DNA of 64,000 nt from Catenaria anguillulae PL171 (taxonomy: Eukaryota > Blastocladiomycota > Blastocladiomycetes > Blastocladiales > Catenariaceae), in assembly GCA_002102555.1 (NCBI GenBank), contig MCFL01000001.1, positions 806,001 through 870,000 on the forward strand, written 5' to 3'. A program made the translations under genes and the position numbers. This document shows positions 44,575 to 56,039 of this stretch, one piece after another. The notes beneath the pieces are model-generated. The model was not told the DNA's origin. It saw only the letters and a program-made list of their open reading frames with translations, and searched no databases. Position 1 is the first letter of the stretch, and every line of letters begins with the position of its first letter.

Positions 44575-45662
44575 TCAATTCCCCATTCCCACCCACGACG
44601 CTCTTCCCAGCACCACGCCCTTCTCCACCTCACTCACCACAACCTGGCTCTGCTGCCCACGGTACAACCCGAAATGCTGCACCAAGAACACGGAATCAAA
44701 CGCCAAACTCAACACGGCTAACCCGAGCTTTGTCGCGTTGCCCGCCAATGCCCTGGCTGCCCAAGCGGTTGTGTCTCCCACCGCGTTTGCTGCGATCCAG
44801 GCATCGAGCAAGAGCTGGGAGAGACTGAGAATGCCGCCGGTTGCATCGAGCAGGATGTTGTGAATGGACCAGCCTTGCGTGGATTTGGTTCGAAGTTGAG
44901 GTACATCTGTTTGCAACATCAAAATGGAGTGTGAGAAAGAGAAACAAATGGTGAGAGAATCTTGACCACAGAGATGAGACGACAAACCTGTGGCAGGTAC
45001 TTGATGAGGCTGGTGATGAGCTTGCATGTCCCGAGAAATACAGCAAGTCGAGTGCCCGCACACTCAGATCCACGGCCGCCCAAATGAAGAAGCCCACGAT
45101 GGCAAGGAGCATAATGGGAAAATACAAGGGCGACTTTGGAGAGTGTCTGATCGCGTTTCTAGATGTAGAAACCAGTCACGACCCACGAGCGGAGCGTGTG
45201 AGACAACACCGTGAGACAAGCATGAGGCGAAAAACGACGTACCCGATAGTGGAGAGCTTGCGCGGCCGTCAGGACGGTGAATACCCAGGCATGTACGGCA
45301 AAGAAGACATCGTTTGGTGCAATGAGGTTTTCGCGGCCTTGGTTGCGGAGTTTAAATTGGGATTGAACTGATGTAGAGAGAAAAAATGATAAGGTATAGG
45401 CCTGGCGATGTTGTAGTACCCGGACTGGTGAGCGAATGCACAATTCTCTGGCGAGTCAAGTTGCATGGCACGGCTGAAACGGGCGGCAGCGTACGGCATA
45501 GCAAGAAAAGCCAATGACATTGTATGCCAAAAAGTCGAGCGACAAGCCCTCGACACTTTTTCGCCGAAAGTTGAGAATGACTTGGGGCCAAAAGCTGATA
45601 CTCCATGCGAGAAAGTATCCCCATCCGAGAACAGCAGAGATGGTCGGCGCGGTGTTTGACAT
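44575..45662 (-). CDS. Cystinosin-like PQ-loop lysosomal/vacuolar transporter
   Basis: This is a proton-coupled cystine exporter of the lysosome/vacuole (animal CTNS, yeast Ers1). Five exons fit: 45662-45495, 45447-45420 (only 28 nt), 45367-45243, 45133-44988 and 44906-44575; about 266 residues. PQ-loop 1 is [54 protein letters not shown] is the conserved luminal/TM3 block. PQ-loop 2 is [11 protein letters not shown] joined to YLNF and [34 protein letters not shown] ends the TM part. One base is missing in exon 4 near 45030 and one in exon 5 near 44890; both exon lengths then become multiples of three. There is no long glycosylated N-terminus as in animals. Confidence 0.85.
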
Positions 45663-46131
45663 GATTTTGAGGTGAATGTAGGTGTGGTTGTTGGGTTTGA
45701 ATAGTGTATGTCTGTCGCTTGAACCGTCGGATGAGGGGAGCTGCACGGTCCTTTTGTAGCACTGGCACCCTTGTACATGCCACTCTACTCCCTGCCTCTC
45801 CTCTGAGTGCGGCGGTGTGTATACGGCCATGCCATATAGTATGCTATGGACAGACTTACATGCGCCATGTGTCCACAGCGAGTCCAACAAGGAGTGAGTT
45901 CGCTTTCCGTCTATTTCTGGGCTTCAGATTACGCGAGCTTAGTGCAATCACCTCATATCCATTGTTGCCATTCGCAATTTGAACCCATTTCCGGCATAAA
46001 TGGGTTCCGTGCTGCCCACGAGCTGACTACCCGTGGTCTTGAAATACTATGTCATATGGCGGGTGAGCCAATGGCCCACACTGATCATGAACGAGGCGAG
46101 TCCAAAGGACAAATTCTATTGCTAACGAATG
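45663..46131. other. Intergenic, nothing recognised
   Basis: This 469-bp gap holds the cystinosin promoter and the 3' side of the HELHH gene. No gene is seen. Confidence 0.4.
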
Positions 46132-46968
46132 CTAATATACCTCCCCATTGGCCACCAAGTCGACGCCCTCAAACCACTCGTCGCCACCGCCCTCGGCCAT
46201 ACACTGCATGATCATGCGCTTGGCTTCCTCCATCAACTCCATGCCCTTACCCAACACCATCTGATCGCCACACCCGAGATGCGCCTGGTACTCGTCGACC
46301 CACACCTTCTCATCGTATCCGCATCCTTGCAAGTAGGCGCGCACCTGGAGGCGGAGCATGTTGTCGAGCGACTCGAGGGCTTGCTTGCACACGTGCTGAT
46401 AGTTTGCGCGATTGAAGTGGAACCAGGCGTGGTGCAACTCGTGGCGTAGGGTGGGCTCGTCGCCCTTGACCCAGCCGACTAGGTAGGTTGTGGGAAATGT
46501 GGGTTTGAGTGCGCCTTTGGCCCCAGGGAGCGGTAGGGCTTTGAGTTTGGTTGCTAGTGTGCGATGCAAATGCGCTTCGCCGGGTGTCAAGTCGCGGGCG
46601 GCGTGGGCGTGGGTGAGGAAGGCACAAAGCGAGGTGAGGGGCATGTTGTGACCATAGTAGGTGAACGGTTTCCCGAGCTTTGCTTGTGCGGCAGCGAACT
46701 GCGGTTGCGCGAGAAAGGTGGACTTGTGCGTTGGGTGTTCGTAAAAGATGGAGGCACGTAGGAGGAGTGAGTCGAGTGTCGGCTTGTCGGGAGCAATGAC
46801 GAGGACAAGCAGACGGTCAGAAGACGGGTGATAGGTGACGGTCGTTGAATCGAGTTGGGACCGAGGGACATCTGGTAATGCGTACGATGTCGACGCAGCC
46901 GAAGATCCGTTGGTTGCCGGCGTGGGCGCTGCCGCGGGAGCATTTGATTTTGCAGGTTTCTTGGCCAT
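46132..46968 (-). CDS. Unrecognised protein with zincin-like HELHH motif
   Basis: One exon encodes 278 residues; I chose the ATG at 46966-46968 (MAKKPAKSNAP). An Ala/Pro/Ser/Lys-rich N-terminus of about 35 residues precedes a folded region with VTYHPSSDRLLVLVIAPDKP, ASIFYEHPTHKSTF and GKPFTYYGHNMPLTSL. The motif LRHELHHAWFHFNR matches the HExxH zinc-metallopeptidase core, and VWVDEYQAHLG downstream could supply a third acidic ligand. I do not recognise the family. Peptidase activity is only suggested by the motif. There is no signal peptide, so it is probably intracellular. The frame is intact, unlike its neighbours on both sides. Confidence 0.65.
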   Translation of the reverse strand: MAKKPAKSNAPAAAPTPATNGSSAASTSYALPDVPRSQLDSTTVTYHPSSDRLLVLVIAPDKPTLDSLLLRASIFYEHPTHKSTFLAQPQFAAAQAKLGKPFTYYGHNMPLTSLCAFLTHAHAARDLTPGEAHLHRTLATKLKALPLPGAKGALKPTFPTTYLVGWVKGDEPTLRHELHHAWFHFNRANYQHVCKQALESLDNMLRLQVRAYLQGCGYDEKVWVDEYQAHLGCGDQMVLGKGMELMEEAKRMIMQCMAEGGGDEWFEGVDLVANGEVY

Positions 46969-47731
46969 GGTTGGGTTACATTGATTGCGCAGTGAGTGAA
47001 TCAATGTTGAGCTTTACCTATTGGGTTATTCATTGTTATTGTTGATGCCCATGGTCTTTCGCATAAGTCAATATAGTGCACATACATAGTCGCATAAAAA
47101 TGTCGCTGCCCTTGCTGCCCAGTGCAACTGGATGGCAACGACATCACGTGAGGGCGTGAGGTCAGCGCAAGCAAACCAGCGCTGGACGCGTCACCAACGC
47201 CGAGGGCAATGCAACACATACATTCACACGAGCCAGCAGGCACTGTCGGACCATGCGACACCATTCGCTTGGACTGGACTGGGCTAGACTAGACCAGCCA
47301 AAGTGGAAGCGGTGGCAGTTTTACCACCCATACCCATTCGCCGGGAATGAGTGTTGGGGTGTGCTGCAATTGGCAAGTGAACGTCAGACAGATCTCGAAG
47401 CTGAAGCTGAAGGGAATCGTCCCTGGACACGTTTTTTGAAGGCACACAACTTGAGGGGACGAATGCGGATGGGAAGGCGCCGATCAAGCAAGCAAACGGA
47501 GCGAGCGATCTGGCTCTCGTTTCCTTGAATTTCCTTTCCATGTCCTTGAGCTTGAGCTTGATTCGTCAATGTCCCACTCGTACTTGCTTCCACTCCCACA
47601 TGCCCCGAGTTTAATTGCGAGTTGTGCATGGATGGATGTCTTCAAGTTTTGAAAATTGATTGAGCACACACACTTCTTTGCTTCGTCCTCCGTCCCTCGT
47701 CAGCCATCATCAGCCATTCCGATACAATACC
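46969..47731. promoter_or_regulatory. Divergent intergenic region HELHH gene / importin-5
   Basis: This 763-bp region between divergent genes must contain both promoters. No distinct element is recognised. Confidence 0.4.
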
Positions 47732-50700
47732 ATGGATCAAGCAGCGCACGAAATCTCGCAGCTGCTGCACCACCTCGCCTCGTCCGACAACGACGCCCGC
47801 GCCCTCGCCGAGCAGACGCTGCGCGAAAAGTACGTCGACCAGGACCCGACTCACGGCCTGCCCGCCCTCGCCCTACTCGCCCGTTCGCACCCGGAGCACC
47901 CGATCCGCGCCTTTGCCGCCGTCCTCCTCCGCCGCCTCGCCCTCTCGCCCATTGTCCAGCCCGCTGCTGGTCCCGACGGCACCAAGACCCACACATGTCC
48001 GCTCTACCTCATCCCTGACGCCGCCCGCGCGGCCGTGCTCCAAGAACTGCTCGGTGCCCTCGCGGCAGAGACTGTGTCGTCAGCCAGACGCAAGCTGTGC
48101 GATACCATTGCCGAGATTGCAAAGTCCATGCTCAACCGCAAGCGTACGCTGCTCCTTTCTCAAATCTCACTCGGCATTCCCCCCCCCCCATCGAACCATT
48201 CAGCTGATCCTACTTGACACAATACACAATACTAGTCAACTGGTCCGAACTCATGCCCGCCGTCTACCAATGCATCCAATCGTCGGACCCAACCTTCCGC
48301 GAGTCGGCCTTCCACCTGCTCTCGTCGGTCCCCGTGCTCATCTTCCCGAACGGCACCCTCGACATGTCCTCGGTCAACATGGTCTTCTCGCACGCTCTCT
48401 CGGATGCCGAAATCATGTCTGTGCGCGTTGAGGCTCTCAACGCCGCCGTCCAGCTCCTCATTGAAGCCGAGCCCGAGACGTACACGCCCTTCCAAGCACT
48501 CATGGTCCAAATGCTCAATGTGCTCCCTGCCCTGTTGGCCAACCAGGCCGAACAAGAACTCCAAAAGGCTCTGACGTCTCTTGTCGAGCTCGCCACCTCG
48601 TTCCCAAAACTGTTCCGCCCGATCCTCGCTCAACTCGTCGAGTTTGCTCTCACGCTCGCCACGCACCCGTCGCTCGAAGAGGCCACACGCCACATGTCAC
48701 TTGAGCTGCTACTCACGCTTGCCGACGAGGCGCCGTCCATGGTTCGCAAAGTCGCACCCACATTTGCCCAGCGCGTCATCCCCGTTTGCCTGGAAATGAT
48801 GGCTACCATCGAGGACGATCAAGACTGGCACACGACAGACAACATTGAGGATACCGGCGACGAGAACGACGAGGCCTATGTGATTGGCGAACAAGCCATG
48901 GACCGCCTTGCTCGCAGGCTCGGTGCGTCGGCCGTGACCCCCGTTGCATTCAACCTGATCCCTACCATGCTCCGGTCCGACCAGTGGGCTCGCCGCCACG
49001 CTGCACTCATGGCCATTTCCGCGATTGGCGAGGGCTGCCACAAGTCCATGTCCAAGGAGCTCAAGAACGTTGTTGAAATGGTTGTCCCGTTCACCAAGGA
49101 CCCACACCCGCGCGTTCGCTACGCGGCATGCAACTGCATTGGCCAGCTTGCCACCGACTTTGCCCCGACTTTGCAGCGCAAGTACTATACCCACATCATT
49201 CCGGCGCTCATGTCGTGCATGGACGATGCGGCCAACCCACGCGTCCAAGCACATGGTGCGGCGGCCATGGTCAACTTTTGCGAAGAGGTCGACAAGTCGT
49301 CCTTGCAGCAGTTCCTCGACCCGCTGTTTGCCAAGTTGGTTGCCCTGTCCGGTAGCGCAAAGATTTACGTGCAAGAGCAAGCCATCACCACCATGGCCAC
49401 CGTGGCCGATGCCGCCGAGGCCGGATTCGCCCAGTACTACCCGGCCGTGATGCCCGCCCTGCTCGGCATCCTGGGCATGCCCAACCAGCAAGAAGTCAAG
49501 CTGCTCCGAGGCAAGGCCATGGAATGCGCCACCTTGATTGCCATGGCTGTCAAGCGCGACGTGTTCATTGGCGACGCGCCCGCGTTTTTGCAAGCCTTGG
49601 CCAGGATTCAAGGCGAAGTGGGCGACGCGACCGACGACCCGCAATACTCTACCTCATGCACGCCTGGGCGCGTTTGTGCACTGTTCTCGAGCACGACTTT
49701 TTGCCGTACCTGGCGACCGTGATGCCGCCACTGTTATCGACGGCACAAATGAAGCCCGAGGTAGCCATTGTGGACTCGGAAGAGGATGCGGACGAGTACG
49801 CGCCCGAGGACGGGTGGCAACATGCCGTGATTGAAGGCCAGCGCCTGTGCATTCGCACGTCGCTGCTCGACGAAAAGTACTCGGCCATTGAAATGCTCAG
49901 CTGCTACGCGCGCAACCTTGGCACGGGTTTCCGTGACTGGGCCACGCAGACCATGGCTGTGCTCGTGCCCAACTTGGACTTTTACTACCACGATGGCGTT
50001 CGCCATGTGTCGGCCGCCGCCATGGCCGTGGTGATTGCTGCGGCACCCGATGTGCCCGAGGTGCGTGCCGCTTGGAGCGACGCGCTTGTCCGATTGTTCC
50101 GCGCGCTGCCCGAGGAAATGGACCCCGAGTTTACGCATCAGTCACTGCTGGCCATTGCCGAGGTGATTGCGACCTTGGGCGAGGGCGCATTCAACGAGCA
50201 GCAGGCTACCGAGCTCGTGAGCGTGCTGGGTGCGATCATGGCCGATTATGCCGAGCGTGTCAAGCAGCGCGAAGCCAAGCGCCACGACGAGGATTACGAC
50301 CCCGAGTCGGAGGAGGCCATTGAGGAAGAGGCACAGATGGAGTCTGCCGTGCTCACGCAGCTCGCGTACCTAGTGCAGGCGCTCTTGCGCGTGTACGGCG
50401 CAAAGGTGCTCGGATTGTTGCACGAACCCGTGTTGGCCAAAGCCCTGGTGTGCGTGCGCGAGCAAGAAGAGGATCTTGTGCTGCTTGGCTTGTCCTTGTT
50501 TGACGATGCCATCGAGTACTGCGGCGCGGCCGCCGCACCTTACTTGGGCAGCGTGGGCGATGTGTACATTGGCGCCTTGCAGTCTGGGTCCTTGGCCGTG
50601 CGCCAATCGGCCGCCTATGGAATCGGTGTTGCTGCCCGCCTTGCCCTCGTCGAGTTTGTTCCCTTGATTTCCGCAGCGCTCCCGCACTTGGTGGCCACGA

Positions 50701-51157
50701 CGCAATTGCCCGGGCACGCGATTCCGAGGACGAGGCCACGGCCGTGGAAAATGCAGTTGCTGCGCTTGCCCACATTTTGCAGTCGCCCGTCATTTCCGAG
50801 GCGCAGTTGCCCGCGGCTCAGCGTGACGAGCTCTTGGCCATTTGGGTGCGTGCCATGCCCATTGTGTACGACGAGGAGGAGGCACCTGCGGCGACCCGGT
50901 TTTTGGTTTCCTTGATTGATGCGCAGCACCCTGTTGTGCTCGCCAACTTGGATGCCGTCATTCACGCGCTGCTCGAGCTGGTGTACCAAGGTGTCCATGA
51001 GGATATGGACGAGGACGAGAAGCACCGTGGGTTGCACACGGCTGTTGTTGAGAGGGCGCGCGCGGCCGTGAATGCCTTGAGTGCGCCGCAAAAGCAGGCC
51101 TTGTGGAAGTCGTTGGATGATGACAAGAAGTTGGCGTTGAAGGAGTACTTCAAGTAA
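47732..51157 (+). CDS. Importin-5 / Kap121 (karyopherin beta-3), two frameshifts
   Basis: This HEAT-repeat nuclear import receptor carries ribosomal proteins and other cargoes and is Ran-regulated. Exon 1 is 47732-48143 and exon 2 48236-51157; about 1,111 residues, as expected. The N-terminus LLHHLASSDNDARALAEQTL is importin-beta-like. Strongly conserved repeats follow: ATIEDDQDWHTTDN, HAALMAISAIGEGCH, KDPHPRVRYAACNCIGQLATDFAP, RVQAHGAAAMVNFCEE, LLRGKAMECATLIAMAVKRD, HAWARLCTVLEHDF, MKPEVAIVDSEED, KRHDEDYDPESEE, LFDDAIEYCGAAAAPY. One base is missing near 49646 (DDPQY to YLMHAWARL) and one near 50712 (TTQLP to ARDSEDEAT). With both restored, exon 2 is a whole number of codons. Such a conserved essential gene makes sequence error more likely than loss. 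Confidence 0.92.
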
Positions 51158-51545
51158 ACAGCCAGTCTTTTGGTTTGTTTTGGTCCTCGCTTGGTTCCCG
51201 TTTGCTGTTTCGGTTTGTGCTGTGATGTATCGTAATCATGAGTTTCTTTCTTGCATTGTTTCCCCGTTTTTGTTTCGCATCCTCTCCGTTTCGATCTGCA
51301 CTCCAACCTCTTTAGTTTTCTCTGATTTGTATTTTATGTAGTTTCTTCCCATCCAATCGTACATTTACATATAAACGTTCTGATGTACTCGGTGCTGTAC
51401 ATTGTGGATGAAGCCTGGCCATTGGCTTTACATATTGATGTGTTTGACAAATGATCACAGCGCTCATGAGAAAGGTAGGGAAACGAACTGGGGAACAGAA
51501 TATGTACAAAAATACGGCCAAGTGGACCATGCCATGACGCTGAAT
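51158..51545. other. Convergent 3' region importin-5 / TBC gene
   Basis: This 388-bp T-rich gap between converging genes should hold both 3' untranslated regions. No further feature is seen. Confidence 0.4.
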
Positions 51546-54471
51546 TTACTTAGTGTTCACTCTGACGGAAAAGTCCCTGTTTGTCAACGACCTCAGCTGC
51601 TTGGCCAACACCTTGTCCAACTCACGAATGGGCATGGCCGGTCGTGGTGGCGGCGATGGCGACGGCGAAGGGGAAGAAGTCGATGCACCTGCGGCCGCAC
51701 CTGTGGTTCCCTCCTTTGGCCATGCACCAGGCGACACCTTTTCCTTTTCTGCGTCCTCACGAATCGCCGCCTGCGCCGAGGCCATCTTTGCCTCAAACAC
51801 CTGGAACAACTCATCTGCCGTGTCCAGCACCGAATCCACGGGAATGTTGTCTGCCAACTCATTGACCAGCTTGAGCACCTCGTCGAACCGCGTACACCGC
51901 GCAACAAGGTCCCCGCGCACGTGCTCGACAATGGCCAGGGCAATAAACAGATGCCACTCTTGCGAACGGGTGTCGGCCAGGCTGGTTTCCCAGATGCGCA
52001 TCACGTCGGGTAGGCTAAACTCGCGCTTGAACCAGATGAGCAGCCACCGAAAGGCGAAAAACATGTTGAGTGCGTCGCATGTGGCAAGGTGGCGGAACAG
52101 CGGGTAGTCAATGAATTGCAGAAGCGATTTGAGGGTTGTGAGCTGGTAGTGCATGGCTTGTTGGTTCATGTGGAAGTTTGTGTGCTGAAGAGGAGAATCA
52201 TCCAGTGTGAGTGAGACTTGTGAAGGACGAGGCGCTCGAGATTGGGCCGTACCAGGCGTTCCATGAGCCCAACAAAACACCAAAACGCATCCACCTCCGA
52301 CCCGTCCTGCAGCAATAAGAGCACGGCACACAGGTCACTCATGCCTTGGACGTAGCCGAGTTCGGCGCGGCCAATTTCAGTCAAGTAGTGAACGTAGGTG
52401 GTCAAAACGGACGCGAGCCGTTGCAGGTTGGCGTTCACATTGGCCGCGGAGCACTTGTCGGTGGGTACGGGCGGGAGGACCATGAGCAGTTCCTCTTCGT
52501 CGAGGTTGGTCACGAGCGAGGTGCCATCCGCCGCGTTGGTGGGCGAGGCGTAAAATGGATGGTGGCGGTCGGTGCGCTGTGTGCGGATGCAAATGCAAGT
52601 GAGAAAAACTCGATTCGTGAGAGAGGAAAGGAGTAAAAAAAAGAAAGCATACGTACAATCACGTCCTTGACGATCCGGTGGCGTTCATCGGTCCAGTCCT
52701 CCCACTCCTTAGGAGTCAGCGTGGTCGAGGAGAATGCAGTCCACTGCGACTTGAAACGTTCATAGTGTTCACTGTGAAATCAACGTGTGTAAGGTCAACC
52801 AAATGCAAAGCAGTCCACACAACGAGCGTGGTACGTACGTTTTGGCAGCCACGATCTTGTCTTGCTCCAACTGAGTTGATCCCCATGGCAAGTACCCAAG
52901 CAAAAACTTCCAGACTTGTGGACGAATGTCCGGATCCACGCCCTACCACATGCGCGTCAGCATACAAAACAATGAATGGGCCGGTGGTATTGGCGCAGGA
53001 CAGACGTACCCCGAGAAAGATGCGCTCCTTGATCTCGTCAATGACCGCAGTCACGTCGACACCATCGTCGGCGGAGGCGGCCTGTGATTCTTGCGAGCTG
53101 GATGATCCGACTGGTGACGCGGGCAACGGCGGTGCGTTGGTTTCGGAAATGGGCTGCTCGATGATTGGAATGGACTGCCGAAAGTTAGACGTGGTGTACA
53201 GGATCCATTGCTCGGCCGTCAACTTTTTTGATGCGCTGCGTTTGGAGACGGGTTTTGGCATGGATGACTCGGTCTGTATATTTATACAAATCGAGCAAAT
53301 TGAGTCAGCGCAATCTCACACCGAGAGAAAAAAAAAAAATCAGTACGATACCGAGAGCACACCGAACCCGCCAAACTCGGTCTCCTCGTCGCTATCCTCC
53401 CACACCTCGGGCTCATGCAGCTGACCAGCACCGCCGGGTCCCGTCGGCAGTCCCGCGCCTTGGTGACCCATGACCCGACTTTGCACCCATTGGGCCAAGT
53501 AAATGGATGCGGCGGGAAACTCGCGCGCTATCTCTTCAATGACGGGACCCGTATGGTCTTCGGGGCGGTATTGAGTCGACATGCGTTGCACGTCGCGAGG
53601 CAAGATGGGCAGGATTGGACGGGCGAGCGGGTGGTCGAGGACGCGAGCTGTACATAAATTGATAACAAGATAAGCTTCTCAAGGGTGACAAAACTCAAGT
53701 GGGTATACGTTCGTACTTGCGGTATCACGCGAAGCGCGCGTCACCATGGCAAATCGTTCGAGCAGCGACCATCCGACCTCACGCACTTGGCCCGACACTT
53801 CGGGATCAATCCGTTCGAGAAGCTGGCCCGCGGCGGCCAGGAGGTTGGGTGAGCGTGCAGCTGCCGCCGATGTCGGCGCACCAGAAGCAGCAGGAGGCGG
53901 TGGCGAGCGAGATGGGCCAGTTCCAGCAGCAATCACGGGTGGCGGACTGGGATGCGCAGGCTCAAGCGGCGCGGCAAGCTCGTGGATGGTCAGGCGGGCA
54001 AAAGCAGCCGCGTCTTGCTGGTCCTGTGCCGCAGAGGCGCCAACGGCTGATGCAGAACTTGCGGTTGCGGCCGAGGTGTCTGGGCGAATGTCGGAGATGC
54101 CCGTGTCGGTCATGGTCATGGCTTCTGTGATGAGGTCGTACTCGCTGTCGGTGAAGAGCGGGCGCGGGGCTGGATGGGCAGTTGGGACTGAAGAAGAGTC
54201 GGGAGCGCGAGCGTGAGCGGATGTGCTGGGACGGCTCATAGCAGGCAAAGGGGTCGAGGGTGCAGTGTGGACTTCAGAGTCTGCAGGGAAGGCCAGTGTA
54301 CTTACTTGAATCTTGGATTGCATGAGGTCCCAGAGTAGCAATGAACCGTGCCAAGTCACTTTCTTGGAATGCTTGGCGTTTTTCATTTTCATCATCATGA
54401 TTCGCGATCGGATCGGATCGGCAACGGCGCACAGCCAATTCATCCTTCGGGACATACGCCGGACTTGGCAA
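51546..54471 (-). CDS. TBC-domain Rab GAP (TBC1D15/GYP7-like), 5' end unresolved
   Basis: The protein stimulates GTP hydrolysis by a Rab/Ypt GTPase (Gyp7 and TBC1D15 act on Rab7). Eight exons join in phase: 54471-54306, 54187-53717, 53647-53352, 53273-53010, 52942-52839, 52771-52657, 52576-52253 and 52184-51546; at least 792 residues. The TBC domain starts with FLGGVDPDIRPQVWKFLLGY. The arginine finger is in KDVI-RTDRHHPF (spliced) and the glutamine finger in LGYVQGMSDL. It continues with EVDAFWCFVGLMER, FFAFRWLLIWFKREF and PDVMRIWETS. Upstream, REVGWSLLERFAMVTRASRDTATRVLDHPLA matches the linker of the GYP7 group. The first exon opens after a TAG-type acceptor near 54472, so the start codon must lie further 5', close to or overlapping the next gene. 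Confidence 0.85.
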
Positions 54472-54556
54472 CTAAGGCGGGCAGCACAAAAAGAGTTCTC
54501 TTTGCCTGCTCTCAAGCTCTTCCAAGGTAAGTATACTGAGAAACAATCTTGTGGGT

Positions 54557-56039
54557 TTAATGCAATAAGTTCCCACTTCCAGTCCCAAGTTTATCCATTC
54601 TTGCCGCCCACACGATCCCGAGGCAAACGACTGCTCGCCCTCGTCCGCTCCTTGCCCTCGCCGCTCGCCAACCCCAGCTCGGCCCGGAATCACGGCGGCT
54701 CACTGCAAGCTGGTCCCTATCCCTTTCCGTTGCTTGCCCGGCATCATGAGATGAAGAAGGCGACTGGCGGCATTCGACATTGCGCGAGCCGCGTTTCTTG
54801 GCCTCCCTTGACGCCGCCTTGGCCTGCGTCCGTGCTGCCGGGGGCTCTGTGCGAGCGGTCGTTCCCGGTTGCTTGGCAATCGGCGGGTTCTTGCACATTG
54901 TGCCAAAAATGGTTGTACACACCGAGAGCACGTGGTCGTTGGCAAACGCATGGACTGCTGGCTCAAACAACTTGATCTTTTTTCCAATGTCGCCCTCGAC
55001 ATGCTTGCGCATGAGGTGGAAGGCCAAGTGGGTGAACGAGGCGGAAAGTGCTGAGGCAAACGTGCGGCCTAGTCCTTTTGCAACGAGGCCGTCACCAGCG
55101 AACGCGGCAACAACCCAAACCTTCGACGCCCTGTCGCGACGGCCGACAGGCATGGCGGAAGCGAGCTCGGCCTTGATGATGGGAAGCGCCTTGCCGAGCT
55201 TGAGAAGGGTCGCGACCGGGAATGCCTTGGCAAACTTCACGTCGCGCAGGTGCATCTCGTTGAAGACAGGGCCATAACGGGTTTGCAGGCCCGCTGTCGA
55301 GGGATTTGGGCAATCTAAAGATATGTAGAGCAGGCCGGGGTTAGCCAAAATTGTGGTATACCTACCAGCAACATCGCGGACAATAACAGACCAAGATTTT
55401 TCTTTGCAACCCACCTGTGCTTCAGCTGCGACGCGACAAGGTGGGTGCCAAAATCCGGGAACTTGTTCAAGATCTTCTTTCCGAGCTCGCATGGGGATCC
55501 ATTGATGCAAAATTCGCCGACCTTGAGCAATAAATGAATGGAGGCGACATGACACGCGTCCGACACTCCAATGGTTGATGATCCCCACACATGGGCAAGC
55601 TTGCCATCACCTTCCTTGTGCATGCATGAGGCTAAATACAAATGCCCTTTGTGCAGCTCGTTACTCCTTGTAACGTCGATGACAATGTCAAAAGCTGCGC
55701 AAATTTGGCCAATTGATTTGGACATTGAAGCAAATGACCAGTCGACTTTGGGTAAGATAGTCATGAAGAGCATGAAGATCCTGAAATGAGCAAGAACCAA
55801 ACAATCGATCGTAGACATCAACCGCCCATCGCCATCAGCTTTCTTGTCGTGGACCACATGTGCAACGCTGGCTGCAAATTGCGCATGATGGACATGCAAA
55901 TATTAAGCATGCATGAAAAGTCAGTTTTGATTCATACATGAACAACCAAACTATATACTGCGGAGCGTGTTTGTGTACGTTTCTTGGCCTGGACCTTGCA
56001 GGGGGCACAGCTCTGACCATGCCATTGAGTGTCCGACAT
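54557..56039 (-). CDS. Orphan family protein, intact member A
   Basis: Exons 56039-55979, 55871-55392 and 55314-54557 give 432 residues with consistent phase 1 junctions. Exon 1 is MSDTQWHGQSCAPCKVQAKK, with a CxxC. Exon 2 contains DGRLMSTIDCLVLAHFRIF, MLFMTILPKVDW and FDIVIDVTRS. Exon 3 contains PVFNEMHLRDVKFAKAFPV, ATLLKLGKALPIIKAELA, SKVWVVAAFAGDG, AKGLGRTFASALSAS and HLMRKHVEGDIGKKIKLFE, then a basic low-complexity tail. I do not recognise the family. Two partial paralogs lie 3-4 kb away (59322-60500). Amino-acid-level conservation between copies supports this being real protein. There is no signal peptide or clear membrane span. The 3' end lies under 100 bp from the first exon of the TBC gene. 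Confidence 0.6.
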
